A stretch of 64,000 bases of DNA, taken from the NCBI RefSeq assembly GCF_036350515.1, contig NZ_JAZDUE010000006.1, positions 1 through 64,000 of the forward strand, in the 5' to 3' direction. The notes under the pieces are model-generated. The model saw only the letters and a list, made by a program, of their open reading frames with translations, did no database searches and was not told the DNA's origin. Below, piece by piece: positions 8,528 to 17,707 of the stretch (position 1 is the first letter of the stretch; each line of letters begins with the position of its first letter). Origin of the DNA: Gordonia prachuapensis (GTDB lineage Bacteria; Actinomycetota; Actinomycetes; Mycobacteriales; Mycobacteriaceae). Made by a program: the position numbers and the translations under genes.

Positions 8528-10438
8528 CCCGGCGTCGGGGTGCCCGGCGATCTCACCGGCGGTGTAGTACTTCTCGACCTCGGGGAAATCGAACAGCTCC
8601 AACAGATCCGGACGCATCGGGACCTGTTCCTCGGTGACCACCGAGACCTCCGGAACGGGTGAATCGTCGTCTCGGTCGGCGGTACAGACCAGCAGGGTGT
8701 TGCGCCAGTTCGAGTCCATCGAGGGGTGGTCGTCGCGGGTGTGACCGCCGCGGCTCTCGGTGCGTAGCAGCGCCGCCTTGGCGACACATTCGCAGACCAG
8801 CAACATGTTTCGTAGGTCGAGTGCCAGATGCCAGCCGGGATTGAACTGGCGATGACCCTCCACCTGCACGAAACCGAGTCGGCCGCGCAGGTCCTCGAGG
8901 ACGGTGATGGCCTCCTGCACCTCGGACTCTTTCCGGATGATGCCCACCAGGTCGTTCATCGATTGTTGGAGGTCGGTGTAGAGGCCGTAGGGGTTCTCCG
9001 GGGTACCGTCGGAGACCGGCTCGAAGGGCGCCAACGCGAACGCCGCGGCCCGCTCGATGGCGTCGGCGGCGATCGCGGGCCGGTCCTGTAGCGACCCGAC
9101 GTAGGAGGCCGCGCCGAGGCCGGCACGCCGCCCGAACACCAGCAGGTCCGACAATGAGTTGCCGCCCAACCGATTCGAGCCGTGCATGCCGCCTGAGCAT
9201 TCGCCGGCGGCGAACAGGCCCGGCACGCTCGACGCCGCGGTGTCCGGATCGACCTCGATCCCACCCATCACGTAGTGGCAGGTGGGTCCGACCTCCATGG
9301 GTTCGGCGGTGATGTCGACGTCGGCGAGTTCCTTGAACTGGTGGTGCATCGAGGGCAGCCTGCGCATGATCTCGTCGGCGGGCAGGCGGGAGGCGATGTC
9401 GAGGTATACGCCGCCGTGCTCGGTGCCGCGACCGGCCTTGACCTCTTCGTTGATCGCGCGGGCGACCTCGTCGCGGGGCAGCAGATCGGGGGTGCGGCGG
9501 GCGCTGTCGTTGTCGGCGAGCCATTTGTCGGCCTCGTCCTCGGATTCGGCGTACTGCCCCTTGAAGACCGGCGGGATGTAGTCGAACATGAACCGCTTGC
9601 CTTCGGTGTTCTTCAGGACCCCGCCGTCGCCGCGCACCCCTTCGGTCACCAGGATGCCCTTGACACTGGGCGGCCACACCATTCCGGTCGGATGGAACTG
9701 GACGAACTCCATGTTGATGAGGCTCGCACCGGCCCGCAACGCCAACGCGTGGCCGTCGCCGGTGTACTCCCAGGAGTTCGACGTCACCTTGAACGACTTG
9801 CCGATACCGCCGGTCGCGAGCACCACCGCCGGCGATTCGAAGACGACGAATCTGCCTGACTCGCGCCAGTAGCCGAAGGCTCCGGCGATCTGATCGCCGT
9901 CCTTGAGCAGCTCAGTGATGGTGCATTCGGCGAACACCTTGATGCGCGACTCGTAGTCGCCGGTGGCGGCGTGATCCTCCTGCTGCAGCGAGACGATCTT
10001 CTGCTGCATGGTCCGGATCAGTTCCAGGCCGGTCCGGTCGCCGACGTGCGCCAGCCTCGGGTAGGTGTGGCCACCGAAGTTGCGCTGGGCGATTCGTCCG
10101 TCGTCGGTGCGATCGAACAGCGCGCCATAGGTTTCCAGCTCCCAGACCCGGTCCGGCGCCTCCTTGGCGTGCAGTTCGGCCATTCGCCAGTTGTTGAGGA
10201 ACTTGCCGCCGCGCATCGTGTCCTTGAAATGCGTCTGCCAGTTGTCCTTCGAATTGGCGTTGCCCATCGATGCGGCGCACCCGCCCTCGGCCATCACGGT
10301 GTGGGCCTTGCCGAACAGCGACTTGCAGACCACCGCGACCGAGTAGCCCTTCTCGCGGGCCTCGATGACCGCCCGCAGACCCGCACCACCTGCTCCGATG
10401 ACGACGACGTCGTATTTGTGGCGTTCCGGTTCGGTCAT
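8516..10438 (-). CDS. sdhA: Succinate dehydrogenase 1 flavoprotein subunit
   Basis: 640 residues. The N-terminal VVVIGAGGAGLRAVIEA is the FAD dinucleotide fold. FGKAHTVMAEGGCAASMGN places His46 where SdhA/FrdA proteins bind FAD covalently. RNFGGHTYPRLAHVGDRTG and FVQFHPTGMVWP are active-site blocks. It oxidises succinate to fumarate on the cytoplasmic face. It follows the membrane anchor gene by 58 bp and precedes sdhB. The Sdh1 type is inferred from gene order and the single large anchor. Confidence 0.92.
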   Translation of the reverse strand: MTEPERHKYDVVVIGAGGAGLRAVIEAREKGYSVAVVCKSLFGKAHTVMAEGGCAASMGNANSKDNWQTHFKDTMRGGKFLNNWRMAELHAKEAPDRVWELETYGALFDRTDDGRIAQRNFGGHTYPRLAHVGDRTGLELIRTMQQKIVSLQQEDHAATGDYESRIKVFAECTITELLKDGDQIAGAFGYWRESGRFVVFESPAVVLATGGIGKSFKVTSNSWEYTGDGHALALRAGASLINMEFVQFHPTGMVWPPSVKGILVTEGVRGDGGVLKNTEGKRFMFDYIPPVFKGQYAESEDEADKWLADNDSARRTPDLLPRDEVARAINEEVKAGRGTEHGGVYLDIASRLPADEIMRRLPSMHHQFKELADVDITAEPMEVGPTCHYVMGGIEVDPDTAASSVPGLFAAGECSGGMHGSNRLGGNSLSDLLVFGRRAGLGAASYVGSLQDRPAIAADAIERAAAFALAPFEPVSDGTPENPYGLYTDLQQSMNDLVGIIRKESEVQEAITVLEDLRGRLGFVQVEGHRQFNPGWHLALDLRNMLLVCECVAKAALLRTESRGGHTRDDHPSMDSNWRNTLLVCTADRDDDSPVPEVSVVTEEQVPMRPDLLELFDFPEVEKYYTAGEIAGHPDAGGES

Positions 10439-10496
10439 CTAGCGGAGGCTCCCAACATGAAATCGTTTGTGCGACAAGAAGTACAAGGGCATCGGA

Positions 10497-11321
10497 TCAG
10501 CCCACGAATCTCAGGTCGGAGATCGTGTTGCTGGCGACGAGCATGACGTAGAAGTCGGTGAGCATCAATGTGCCGAGCGTGATCCAGGCGAACTGCATGT
10601 GCCGGGTGTTGAGCTTCGACACCTGAGTCCAGATCCAATACCGGACCGGATGTGCCGAGAAGTGTTTCAATCGGCCGCCGGTCACATGTCGACACGAATG
10701 ACACGACAGCGTGTACGCCCACAACAGGGTCACGTTCACCACGAGGATCACGTTGCCCAGACCGAATCCGAAGCCTCCGCCCTCACCGTGGAACGCGAGA
10801 ATCGCGTCGTAGGTGTTGATCAGGGAGATGATGACGGCGGCATAGAAGAAGTAGCGGTGCGCGTTCTGGATGATCAGCGGCAGGCGGGTCTCCCCGGTGT
10901 ACCGGCCGTGCGGCTCGGCCACGGCGCAGGCCGGCGGCGACAGCCAGATCGAACGGTAATAGGCCTTGCGGTAGTAGTAGCAGGTCACGCGGAAGCCGAG
11001 GAGCAGCGGCAGGATCAGGAAATTGAGGGGAATCCACATCGGGAGTTCCGGGAACGGTGTCCCGAAGTGGCTCGATCCCGGCACACACGACTCACTGAGA
11101 CACGGCGAGTAGAACGGGGTCAGGTAGTGATACTCCTCGACCCAGTAGGCACTGCGGACGAACGCACGCACCGTCGCGTAGACGATGAAGGTCGCCAGCC
11201 CGAGGGTCGTCAGCAGCGGCGACAGCCACCATCTGTCCACTCGAAGGGTTCGCGCCAGAATGCGCGCCCGCCCCGGAGAGAAAACCCCGGTAGCCTCCCG
11301 CTCAGACGCGGGGGCGCTCAC
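10497..11321 (-). CDS. Succinate dehydrogenase 1 membrane anchor
   Basis: 274 residues with about five hydrophobic segments (near 36-56, 97-115, 150-170, 185-205 and 240-262). Several His residues in or next to helices (NAHRYFFYAAV, SCHSCRHVTGG, KLNTRHMQFAW) may bind haem or quinone. It corresponds in position and length to Rv0249c, the single anchor of mycobacterial Sdh1, and replaces separate SdhC and SdhD. Its GTG start overlaps the preceding stop codon as GTGA, which suggests translational coupling. Confidence 0.8.
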   Translation of the reverse strand: MSAPASEREATGVFSPGRARILARTLRVDRWWLSPLLTTLGLATFIVYATVRAFVRSAYWVEEYHYLTPFYSPCLSESCVPGSSHFGTPFPELPMWIPLNFLILPLLLGFRVTCYYYRKAYYRSIWLSPPACAVAEPHGRYTGETRLPLIIQNAHRYFFYAAVIISLINTYDAILAFHGEGGGFGFGLGNVILVVNVTLLWAYTLSCHSCRHVTGGRLKHFSAHPVRYWIWTQVSKLNTRHMQFAWITLGTLMLTDFYVMLVASNTISDLRFVG

Positions 11322-11608
11322 TTCGTTCGCTCGCGCGAGTGGAAGCCCAGCCCTTCATCCTGCGCACCGAGCCAGGCCGCCTCGTCCGACTTGCTGTCGG
11401 GTACATAGACGACGTCGTCTTTGTTGACAGTCTTACGCAGGGGCGGTGGTGCGTGCTCGAAGTCGTGCAGGTCGATCTCGAGCCGGTCGAGGTCGTTGGT
11501 CATCCGACGAACGGCGTCGACGTCCCCGTACAGCGACTTCAACGTCTCGATGTGATGCCGCAGCGCTCCGATGTTGCGATGAAGATCCTTCATCTCGGCC
11601 GTCATCAT
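11318..11608 (-). CDS. Small protein leading the sdh1 operon (Rv0250c-like)
   Basis: 96 residues. The start at 11608 is set by GGAGGG 6 nt upstream; an ATG-ATG pair begins the protein. The sequence is charged and probably helical (LRHHIETLKSLYGDVDAVRR), with no membrane segment. Equivalent small genes precede the Sdh1 anchor in mycobacteria (Rv0250c), but no function is established that I can state. The GTGA overlap with the anchor gene suggests co-production with the complex. A much longer open frame through this gene and across the opposite strand is not coding. Confidence 0.75.
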   Translation of the reverse strand: MMTAEMKDLHRNIGALRHHIETLKSLYGDVDAVRRMTNDLDRLEIDLHDFEHAPPPLRKTVNKDDVVYVPDSKSDEAAWLGAQDEGLGFHSRERTK

Positions 11609-11888
11609 GGCGTTCCCTCCAAGGGTGTGTGATATGCACCACAGTACTGGCAGGGACCCTTCAGTCAACGTCTTTGACCGAACGTGTCCGCCTCGCACAG
11701 GCCCGGCCGACGACCGCGCGATCGGCCCGTCAACCCCATCCGATATAGGTTGAGGGAGAGTTCCATGCCCGTCTCGAACGGTCGTGGTCGACGACGACGG
11801 CGTCGATGACGGGCTGGTCGCATCGCGGTCGCCGCCCCACAGCCCGGAGCCGCCCGCCCACAGTCCCAGGTCTCCCGGAGGAGGTCCG

Positions 11889-14480
11889 ATGAGTAGTTTC
11901 GATGAGATGGCGCCAGCGCAGCCGCACACGCCCACGCCAGGTGGCCCTGCGAGTTCGACAGCCGCCGCGCGGTGGCGTGAGATCGCGTCCACGCATACCG
12001 ACGAAGTCGCGATCTGCACGCCGGAGTCGTCGATCACCTTCGGCCGGGCTGCGGCTCTCGTCGAGGCCCAGGCGCGCGCGATTGCCGCGTTCGTCGACGA
12101 TCCGGCCCGGCCGGTCGCCGTCGACATCGAGTGCGACGTCGACTCGGTGGTGGCGATGCTGTCCGTCGTGTGCTCGGGCCACCCTCTGGTGCCGCTGGAC
12201 CCGTTTCTGCCGGCCGACCGTCGGGCGCACATCCTCCGCCTCAGCGACGCGATCCACCTGGGACCCGGCGACATCGCTGCCCTGCCGCCCGCGGCCGCAC
12301 CGGCACCCGAGCCGGCCCCCGAGGATCCGGCGGTGCTGATCTTCACCTCAGGGTCGACGGGAACGCCGAAGGGCGTCGTGTTGTCACAGAAGATGCAACC
12401 CAACCACGCCCAGGACGGCCGCGACTTCATGGGACTGGGACCGGGTGACCGGGCCGCGGTCCTGCTGCCGTTGAGCTTCGGCGGCGGGCTCGACGGGATG
12501 TCGATGAGTCTGTTGAACGGCGCTTCGATGCACCTGTGGGACGTGCGCCGACGAACCGCCGTCGGGCTGCGGGACTGGCTCGACACCGAGCAGGTCACCA
12601 CAGTGCATTGCACCCCGTCGCTGCTGCGGTCCTGGCTGGGTGAACTCGCCACCGAGAACACGGTGGACAGCGTCCGCCTGCTGAGTACATGTGGCGAACC
12701 GTCCTACAGCGGCGACGTCGAATTGTTCCGTACGAAACTGGCGCCTGAGGGAACGTTCTGCGTGTGGGCGGGCGCCTCCGAGGTCGGCGACCTGGCATTC
12801 AACGTGTTCGACCCGGACCGCGAAGTACCGACGGGCGTCCTCGGCGCCGGTCTTCCCGCCACCGACAAGCAGATTCGCGTCATCGACGAGAACGACGACG
12901 ACGTGGCCGCCGGTTCCATCGGTGAGGTCATCGTGAAGTCCGCGCACATCGCCCTCGGCTATCACGGGGATCCCGAGATGACCGCGCGCCGGTTCAGTCG
13001 CATCGACGATGGCCGGACGCGTTACCGCACCGGCGATCTGGGACGCTTCGACGAATCCGGCCGCCTCCAGCTCCTCGGCCGCGGAGACGACGCCATCAAG
13101 ATCCGCGGATATCTCGTCGAACCGCTCGAGGTCGAGGCCGCGGTCCGTTCGCTTCCTTGGACGGTCGACGCCGCGGTCACCGCGGACCGCGACGCCGCCC
13201 GCCTCGCCGCGTACATCGCGATCGATCCGGCCAAGTGGAGCCCGTCAACGGCAGAGATCCGCAAGGAACTCGGGAAGTCGTTGGCGGCGTGGATGATTCC
13301 GCAGGACATCGTGATCGTTACCGAGATCCCCCGCAACGAACGCGGAAAGGTCGACCGGGCGGCGCTGCCGACCCCGGCCCCGCCGTCCACGCCGGAACCG
13401 CCTCGGGGACTCACGGAGCGCGGGCTGCACATGCTGTGGTGCGAGGTCCTGGGGCTCGAATCGGTCGGTCGCAATGACGACTTCTTCGCGCTCGGCGGCG
13501 ACTCGCTCGCCGCGGCCACGATGGTCACCGAGGTGCGCGAGCATCTGCAGGTCGAGGTCACCACGGCGATGCTGAACGAGGGCCCCACGATCGCGGAGTT
13601 CGCCGCGTCGATCGAGACCGCCAGCAAGGAACGATCGAAGAACGCCACCGGAGCGACGATCGTCCAGTTGCGTCCGGGCACCGCCCGGCCGATCTTCCTG
13701 ATCGCCGGCGCCGGTAGTCTCGGGACCAGCCTGACCCCGCTCGCGCGCGCCCTCGACACGGATCGCCCCGTCGTGGCCATCCAGGCGCGCGGTATCGAGA
13801 AGCGTGCTCGCGCAGATCGATCCGTACGAAAAGCGGCGGCGCGTGCGGTCTCCGACATCCGATCTGTCCAGCCGGACGGCCCCTACCAGATCGGTGGGTA
13901 TTCGCTGGGCGGATTCCTGGCGGTGGAGGCCGCGGCACAGCTCGCCCGCGACGGACAGGTCTGCGACGAGGTGATCGTGCTCGACTCGGTGATCGACCCG
14001 ATCCTTGCTGATCGGTTGCGAGCGGGTCGTTTCGGGTTGCTGTCCCGACTGCCGTTCCGGCGGAGTTCGCTGAGCAGTGCCGACGAGGTCCTGCCGGACC
14101 GAACCGGTGACGAGAACCCGACCCCCACGGCCCCGCTCCCGGCGCGCGTGCTGCAGCAGGTCGGGCAGCGGGTGCTCGTCCATCTGTCCGGACTCGTCCG
14201 CCTACCCCCGGTGTTGCAGTGGGTGGTGTTCTTCAACCTCGGGACCCGCATGATCCGCCGTCACCGTCCGAGCCCGTACTCGGGTGCGATCACAGTGGTG
14301 CGCGCCCGCACCAACACCGACGGACCCGAACTCTGGGGATTCTTCACCACCGGTCCGGTGCGGACCGTCGACATCGACGCCGATCACAATTCGATGATCC
14401 GGGTGCCGCACGTCAGCCAGACCGCTGGTGCGATGGAATCGGCTCTCGGGCCGGCGCCGGCGGCGTCGGGGGTCAGCTGA
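11889..14480 (+). CDS. Free-standing NRPS-like protein: adenylation - carrier - thioesterase
   Basis: 863 residues, with the start set by GGAGGAGG just before ATG 11889. The adenylation domain (about 20-490) has IFTSGSTGTPKGVVLS (A3) near 150, YRTGDLGRF (A7), GRGDDAIKIRGYLVEP (A8) and NERGKVDR (A10 Lys) near 485. The carrier domain has FFALGGDSLAAATMV, with the phosphopantetheine Ser near 538. The thioesterase has IGGYSLGGFLAVEAA, with nucleophile Ser near 671. There is no condensation domain, so one acyl unit is activated, loaded and released or self-condensed. At A4 the usual Phe-Asp pair reads Phe-Gly (LSFGGGLDGM). The Asp that binds the amino group of amino acids is therefore missing, and a non-amino-acid substrate is likely. 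No biosynthetic partners adjoin it. Confidence 0.85.
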   Translation: MSSFDEMAPAQPHTPTPGGPASSTAAARWREIASTHTDEVAICTPESSITFGRAAALVEAQARAIAAFVDDPARPVAVDIECDVDSVVAMLSVVCSGHPLVPLDPFLPADRRAHILRLSDAIHLGPGDIAALPPAAAPAPEPAPEDPAVLIFTSGSTGTPKGVVLSQKMQPNHAQDGRDFMGLGPGDRAAVLLPLSFGGGLDGMSMSLLNGASMHLWDVRRRTAVGLRDWLDTEQVTTVHCTPSLLRSWLGELATENTVDSVRLLSTCGEPSYSGDVELFRTKLAPEGTFCVWAGASEVGDLAFNVFDPDREVPTGVLGAGLPATDKQIRVIDENDDDVAAGSIGEVIVKSAHIALGYHGDPEMTARRFSRIDDGRTRYRTGDLGRFDESGRLQLLGRGDDAIKIRGYLVEPLEVEAAVRSLPWTVDAAVTADRDAARLAAYIAIDPAKWSPSTAEIRKELGKSLAAWMIPQDIVIVTEIPRNERGKVDRAALPTPAPPSTPEPPRGLTERGLHMLWCEVLGLESVGRNDDFFALGGDSLAAATMVTEVREHLQVEVTTAMLNEGPTIAEFAASIETASKERSKNATGATIVQLRPGTARPIFLIAGAGSLGTSLTPLARALDTDRPVVAIQARGIEKRARADRSVRKAAARAVSDIRSVQPDGPYQIGGYSLGGFLAVEAAAQLARDGQVCDEVIVLDSVIDPILADRLRAGRFGLLSRLPFRRSSLSSADEVLPDRTGDENPTPTAPLPARVLQQVGQRVLVHLSGLVRLPPVLQWVVFFNLGTRMIRRHRPSPYSGAITVVRARTNTDGPELWGFFTTGPVRTVDIDADHNSMIRVPHVSQTAGAMESALGPAPAASGVS

Positions 14481-14484
14481 CCGG

Positions 14485-15402
14485 TCAATGCAGAGCCTGT
14501 CGCTGGTCACGTAGCCCTTCGTCGAGCGCGCTGCGAACCACACCGGCCAGCTCGTCGGACGGTGACATCGGAAGCGTGTGATGGGTTCCCGCGGACAGCA
14601 TCACCACCGATGCGGCCGGCATGAGGTCGGCAACCCGGTCTGCAATTCGAGGCGGGCGGTGAACTCGGCTCCCCGGTGCGAGCACGACGGTGACCCGGTG
14701 ACCATCCAGTCCCGCGAGGTCCGTTCGGCCGGGCCGGCGGGGAACAATCGTCCGAGATGACGGAAACCCCTCGGCACCCGACGCGACGAGCTCGACCCAA
14801 TCGGCGTCGAGCGCTGCGCCATCGGTCTCCCAACCGAGAAACCTGCGTTCACGACGCTCGTTGGGACGCAGCAGAATCGGTAATGCGTGCATCAGGTACC
14901 GCGGGCTGATTCCGGCGAAGCACGAGTTGGGATCGAGCAGGATCAGCCGACCCACACGCTCGGGGAAGCGCACCGCGTAGGCGAGCGCGAGCATCGCTCC
15001 GTACGAGTGGGCCACCACATCCACCCGCTCACATGATGTTTCGATGAGAACGGTGTTCACCCACGCACACAGATCATCGACGGTTCGGAGACGGTCGCCG
15101 GTGTTGCGACTCCGGCCGGGGTCCCCGATCAGGTCCGGCGCGATGAATCGGTGACCGGTTCCGCCGATCCGCTCGATCAATGCGGTCCAGGCCATCGACG
15201 TCGCCCCGCCGCCATGGAGCAGCAGCACCGGAGGGCCGGCGTCCGGGCCGGCGACGGTCACATGCGTGACGCCGAACCGGTCGGTGACCTGCCGACTGGT
15301 CGCGCCATCGGGCCAGCGTGCGAGCAGCCAATCGTAGGCGCTCGAGAATCGCCGACCCAGGTCGGTGCCGGGAAAATCTGAGAGTGCGAGCTTGTTCGCC
15401 AC
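14485..15402 (-). CDS. Alpha/beta hydrolase
   Basis: 305 residues. The oxyanion region is VLLLHGGGATSMAWTALIER, the nucleophile elbow is VVAHSYGAMLALAYA with Ser near 132, and the catalytic His lies in SAGTHHTLPMSP near 280. No signal peptide is seen. Substrate unknown; such enzymes are esterases, lipases or C-C hydrolases. It starts with GTG 15402 and is divergent from a MarR gene, with two palindromes between them, so MarR probably controls it. It converges with the NRPS-like gene, leaving a 4-bp gap. Confidence 0.85.
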   Translation of the reverse strand: MANKLALSDFPGTDLGRRFSSAYDWLLARWPDGATSRQVTDRFGVTHVTVAGPDAGPPVLLLHGGGATSMAWTALIERIGGTGHRFIAPDLIGDPGRSRNTGDRLRTVDDLCAWVNTVLIETSCERVDVVAHSYGAMLALAYAVRFPERVGRLILLDPNSCFAGISPRYLMHALPILLRPNERRERRFLGWETDGAALDADWVELVASGAEGFPSSRTIVPRRPGRTDLAGLDGHRVTVVLAPGSRVHRPPRIADRVADLMPAASVVMLSAGTHHTLPMSPSDELAGVVRSALDEGLRDQRQALH

Positions 15403-15410
15403 ACATTTAT

Positions 15411-15442
15411 CTCAACAGTTGAGTATCTTGATTGTCAAGATA
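15411..15442. promoter_or_regulatory. Two adjacent palindromes in the marR/hydrolase promoter region
   Basis: CTCAAC-A-GTTGAG (15411-15423) and TATCTTGA-TTG-TCAAGATA (15424-15442, perfect 8-bp arms) abut each other between the divergent starts at 15402 and 15463. Their size and place fit operators for the MarR protein encoded next door, which would repress both genes. Confidence 0.65.
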
Positions 15443-15462
15443 AATCGAAGGGAATCCTCGAC

Positions 15463-15903
15463 ATGCCCGATCGTCGGTCGAACATCGACCTCGTCCACCA
15501 GATCCGCGCACTCAGCATCCGCGTCAACCTTCTCGGTGCGGAGTTCGCCCACCAGATCGGGATGCACCCGACCGACGTGCGCGCCCTGATCGCCCTACTC
15601 GACGCGCAGCGCCACAGCCAGGTGGCGACACCTGGATGGCTCGGTGCCGAACTGCATCTCAACAGCGCCACGGTGACCGCACTCGTCGATCGCCTCGAGC
15701 AGGCCGGACTCGTGGCGCGCGAGAGGGACCCGGCCGATCGGCGGCGCGTGGTCCTGACCGTGACGGACAAGGCATCAGAGCTTGGGTGGCAGTTTTTCGG
15801 CCCGGTCATCGACCGAACACTCGACGTCCTGAACAGCTACCCGGAGGACGAACTCGACGTGATCCGATCCTTCATCGGCCGGATGAATGCGGCAGTAGGG
15901 TGA
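15463..15903 (+). CDS. MarR-family transcriptional regulator
   Basis: 146 residues. The winged helix-turn-helix is seen as LGAELHLNSATVTALVDRLE (recognition helix) followed by QAGLVARERDPADRRRVVLT, whose DxRxR wing is diagnostic of MarR. Dimerisation helices lie at both ends. AAGGGA precedes the ATG. It probably represses itself and the divergent hydrolase through the paired palindromes upstream. The DUF1801 gene follows after 4 bp, so the two are probably co-transcribed. The ligand is unknown. Confidence 0.88.
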   Translation: MPDRRSNIDLVHQIRALSIRVNLLGAEFAHQIGMHPTDVRALIALLDAQRHSQVATPGWLGAELHLNSATVTALVDRLEQAGLVARERDPADRRRVVLTVTDKASELGWQFFGPVIDRTLDVLNSYPEDELDVIRSFIGRMNAAVG

Positions 15904-15907
15904 GTTC

Positions 15908-16330
15908 ATGGCGATCAAGACCCAGCCCACCGACGCCTCGGTCCCCGAGTTCTTCGACTCCGCATCCCCTGCCCGCCGCGTGGACGAAGGACATCAGATC
16001 GACGAGATCATGCGGGCCGAGACCGGCGTCGAGGGTGTGATGTGGGGGCCGTCGATCGTCGGCTACGGCACCTACCGGTATGTGTCGCCATCGAAAACCT
16101 CTCGGACACAGGGCGACTGGCCCAAAGTTGGATTCTCGCCCCGCAAGTCGGCGATATCGTTCTACGGGCTGAAGGACCTCCCGGACGGCGCCGCCCTACT
16201 CCCCGAGCTCGGCACCTACACGGAGGGGGCGGGCTGCGTCTACGTGAAACGGTTGGATCAGATCGACCTCACAGTGCTTCGTCGGCTCATCCGCATCGCG
16301 TTCAGCCGGGGCGATGACCCGCTCCCCTGA
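15908..16330 (+). CDS. DUF1801 domain protein
   Basis: 140 residues of the DUF1801 / YdhG-like family. Family features are IDEIMRAETGVEGVMWGPSI near the N-terminus, then KVGFSPRKSAISFYGL and the C-terminal VYVKRLDQIDLTVLRRLIR. The family is small, soluble and without a firmly known biochemical role. It starts 4 bp after marR and is presumably in the same transcript; 50 bp separate it from the convergent amidotransferase gene. Confidence 0.75.
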   Translation: MAIKTQPTDASVPEFFDSASPARRVDEGHQIDEIMRAETGVEGVMWGPSIVGYGTYRYVSPSKTSRTQGDWPKVGFSPRKSAISFYGLKDLPDGAALLPELGTYTEGAGCVYVKRLDQIDLTVLRRLIRIAFSRGDDPLP

Positions 16331-16380
16331 CCCATGACTGCGCCTCCGTTCGAGCGGGCGGGGGGTTCGACGCTGAGACG

Positions 16381-17157
16381 TCACCGCAATCCGGCCTCAC
16401 CCGACCGCGGGCGACGATAGCGCTGAACGAACCTGGCCAGGATCGCCGCGGGATACCGCGCATCGCGTGCACGTGCCGCGACCTTCAACGAGTCCGCCTC
16501 CTCCGGCGCGAAGTACCCGAAGTCGCGGTAGACGTCGATCCTCGTCGCAAGGCCGGCCGCATCGAGTTCGGGGTGGAACTGTGTGGCGTAGACGTTCTCG
16601 CCCACCCGAAACGCCTGGACCGGACACGTGGGTGAGAACGCCAGACGCAGAGCGGTCTCCGGCAACGTCGACGCCGCCTCCTTGTGACCGCCATACGCGT
16701 CGAAGGTATCGGGCACGTCGGCGAACAACGGATCGGCCCTGCCGTCGGACGTGAGCGTGATTCCCACCGCCCCCACCGGCTCGCCGTACGTCCGGTCAAT
16801 CCGCGCCCCGATCACCGAGCCCAGCGTGCCCACGCCGTAACAGCAACCGAGAAAAGGGAAGTCGGCGTCGACGACCCGCGACATCAGGTCGAGCAGTTCG
16901 TTCTCGACCCGCAGCTGGGTCTCGGTCTTGGTCGGCGTCGGATCGCTGACGTTGAACGGCCCACCTCCGAGGATGATGCCCGACCAGTCGTCGAGGTCGA
17001 CGTGACCGAGCTCCTGCCGAGACACGTTGAGCGTACAGAGATCTGTTGCTGCGAGACCACCGAGACGCAGTACCGAGCTCTCCTCGTCGTCGGCCGCCTG
17101 CGGTTCGGCTCGGATCGACAGCAGCAGAAACGGCCGGTGGGTTCGTGTGTTCTCCAT
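16381..17157 (-). CDS. Class I glutamine amidotransferase-like protein
   Basis: 258 residues from ATG 17157, which has AGAGG shortly upstream; longer in-frame starts are not supported. The triad is visible: nucleophile Cys in PFLGCCYGVGTLGSV and His-Glu in ATQFHPELDAAG. IILGGGPFNVSD is the oxyanion block. Stand-alone GATases like this hydrolyse glutamine or gamma-glutamyl compounds, or resemble GMP synthase amidotransferase subunits; the true substrate is unknown. It converges on the DUF1801 gene and has a long non-coding stretch upstream. Confidence 0.82.
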   Translation of the reverse strand: MENTRTHRPFLLLSIRAEPQAADDEESSVLRLGGLAATDLCTLNVSRQELGHVDLDDWSGIILGGGPFNVSDPTPTKTETQLRVENELLDLMSRVVDADFPFLGCCYGVGTLGSVIGARIDRTYGEPVGAVGITLTSDGRADPLFADVPDTFDAYGGHKEAASTLPETALRLAFSPTCPVQAFRVGENVYATQFHPELDAAGLATRIDVYRDFGYFAPEEADSLKVAARARDARYPAAILARFVQRYRRPRSGEAGLR

Positions 17158-17707
17158 GAGCCTCTCGCCGTCGGGACCACATCCATTGTGGTCCACGCCT
17201 GCACTGTCGTCGCCAAACCAGCACCTTACCGACGCCCGCGGTTGGCCAGGAGACGAAGCCGTCACGAGCACTGGCGCACATGAAGATTTACTCATGATCG
17301 GTCCATGGTGACCTCATGGCATCCGGCGAGAGTACTCAGTAACTCCGAAATCGGGGTTCCGGTCGCGACGAGGTGGCCGGGTACAGATGAACAGAGAGGT
17401 CTCGACATGTCCCACTCCGCCATCTTCAGCGCTCTGCAGCCGGCTCTGCGGGGATGCAACGTGATCACGTCGACCGATGATCGTCGCCGGCTTCGCTGCC
17501 CGCGTCCCCACGTCATCGTCGTCGGTTCGTCACCACCACCGACTGACGCACCCAGGCGTGATCCGACGGACGAGTTTCTCATTCTTGGAATCGCAAGTTC
17601 AGGACTAACGAAACGTAAGTGCCCGAATTCTCGATCTCGAACAAGATCCGCTGATGACGTCCCTATTGCTATGAGATAGATCACATTCAATGAGAGGACT
17701 GTGCCAA
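17158..17707. other. 550-bp region without a convincing gene
   Basis: It holds the promoters of the divergent amidotransferase and secreted-protein genes. A 90-codon frame on the plus strand (17407-17679) has an acceptable AGAGAGG before its ATG. However, its composition is irregular and rich in Arg, Pro and Ser, and it matches nothing I know, so it is not called. No RNA gene, terminator or repeat was recognised. Confidence 0.5.

Noticed and set aside
11609..12661. Long minus-strand extension of the small sdh protein
   Set aside because: It is antisense to the adenylation domain and lacks a ribosome site; ATG 11608 has GGAGGG at good spacing.
17407..17679. A 90-codon plus-strand frame with an AGAGAGG ribosome site
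   Set aside because: The amino-acid composition is irregular, no family is recognised, and the frame could be chance in GC-rich DNA; noted in the intergenic entry.
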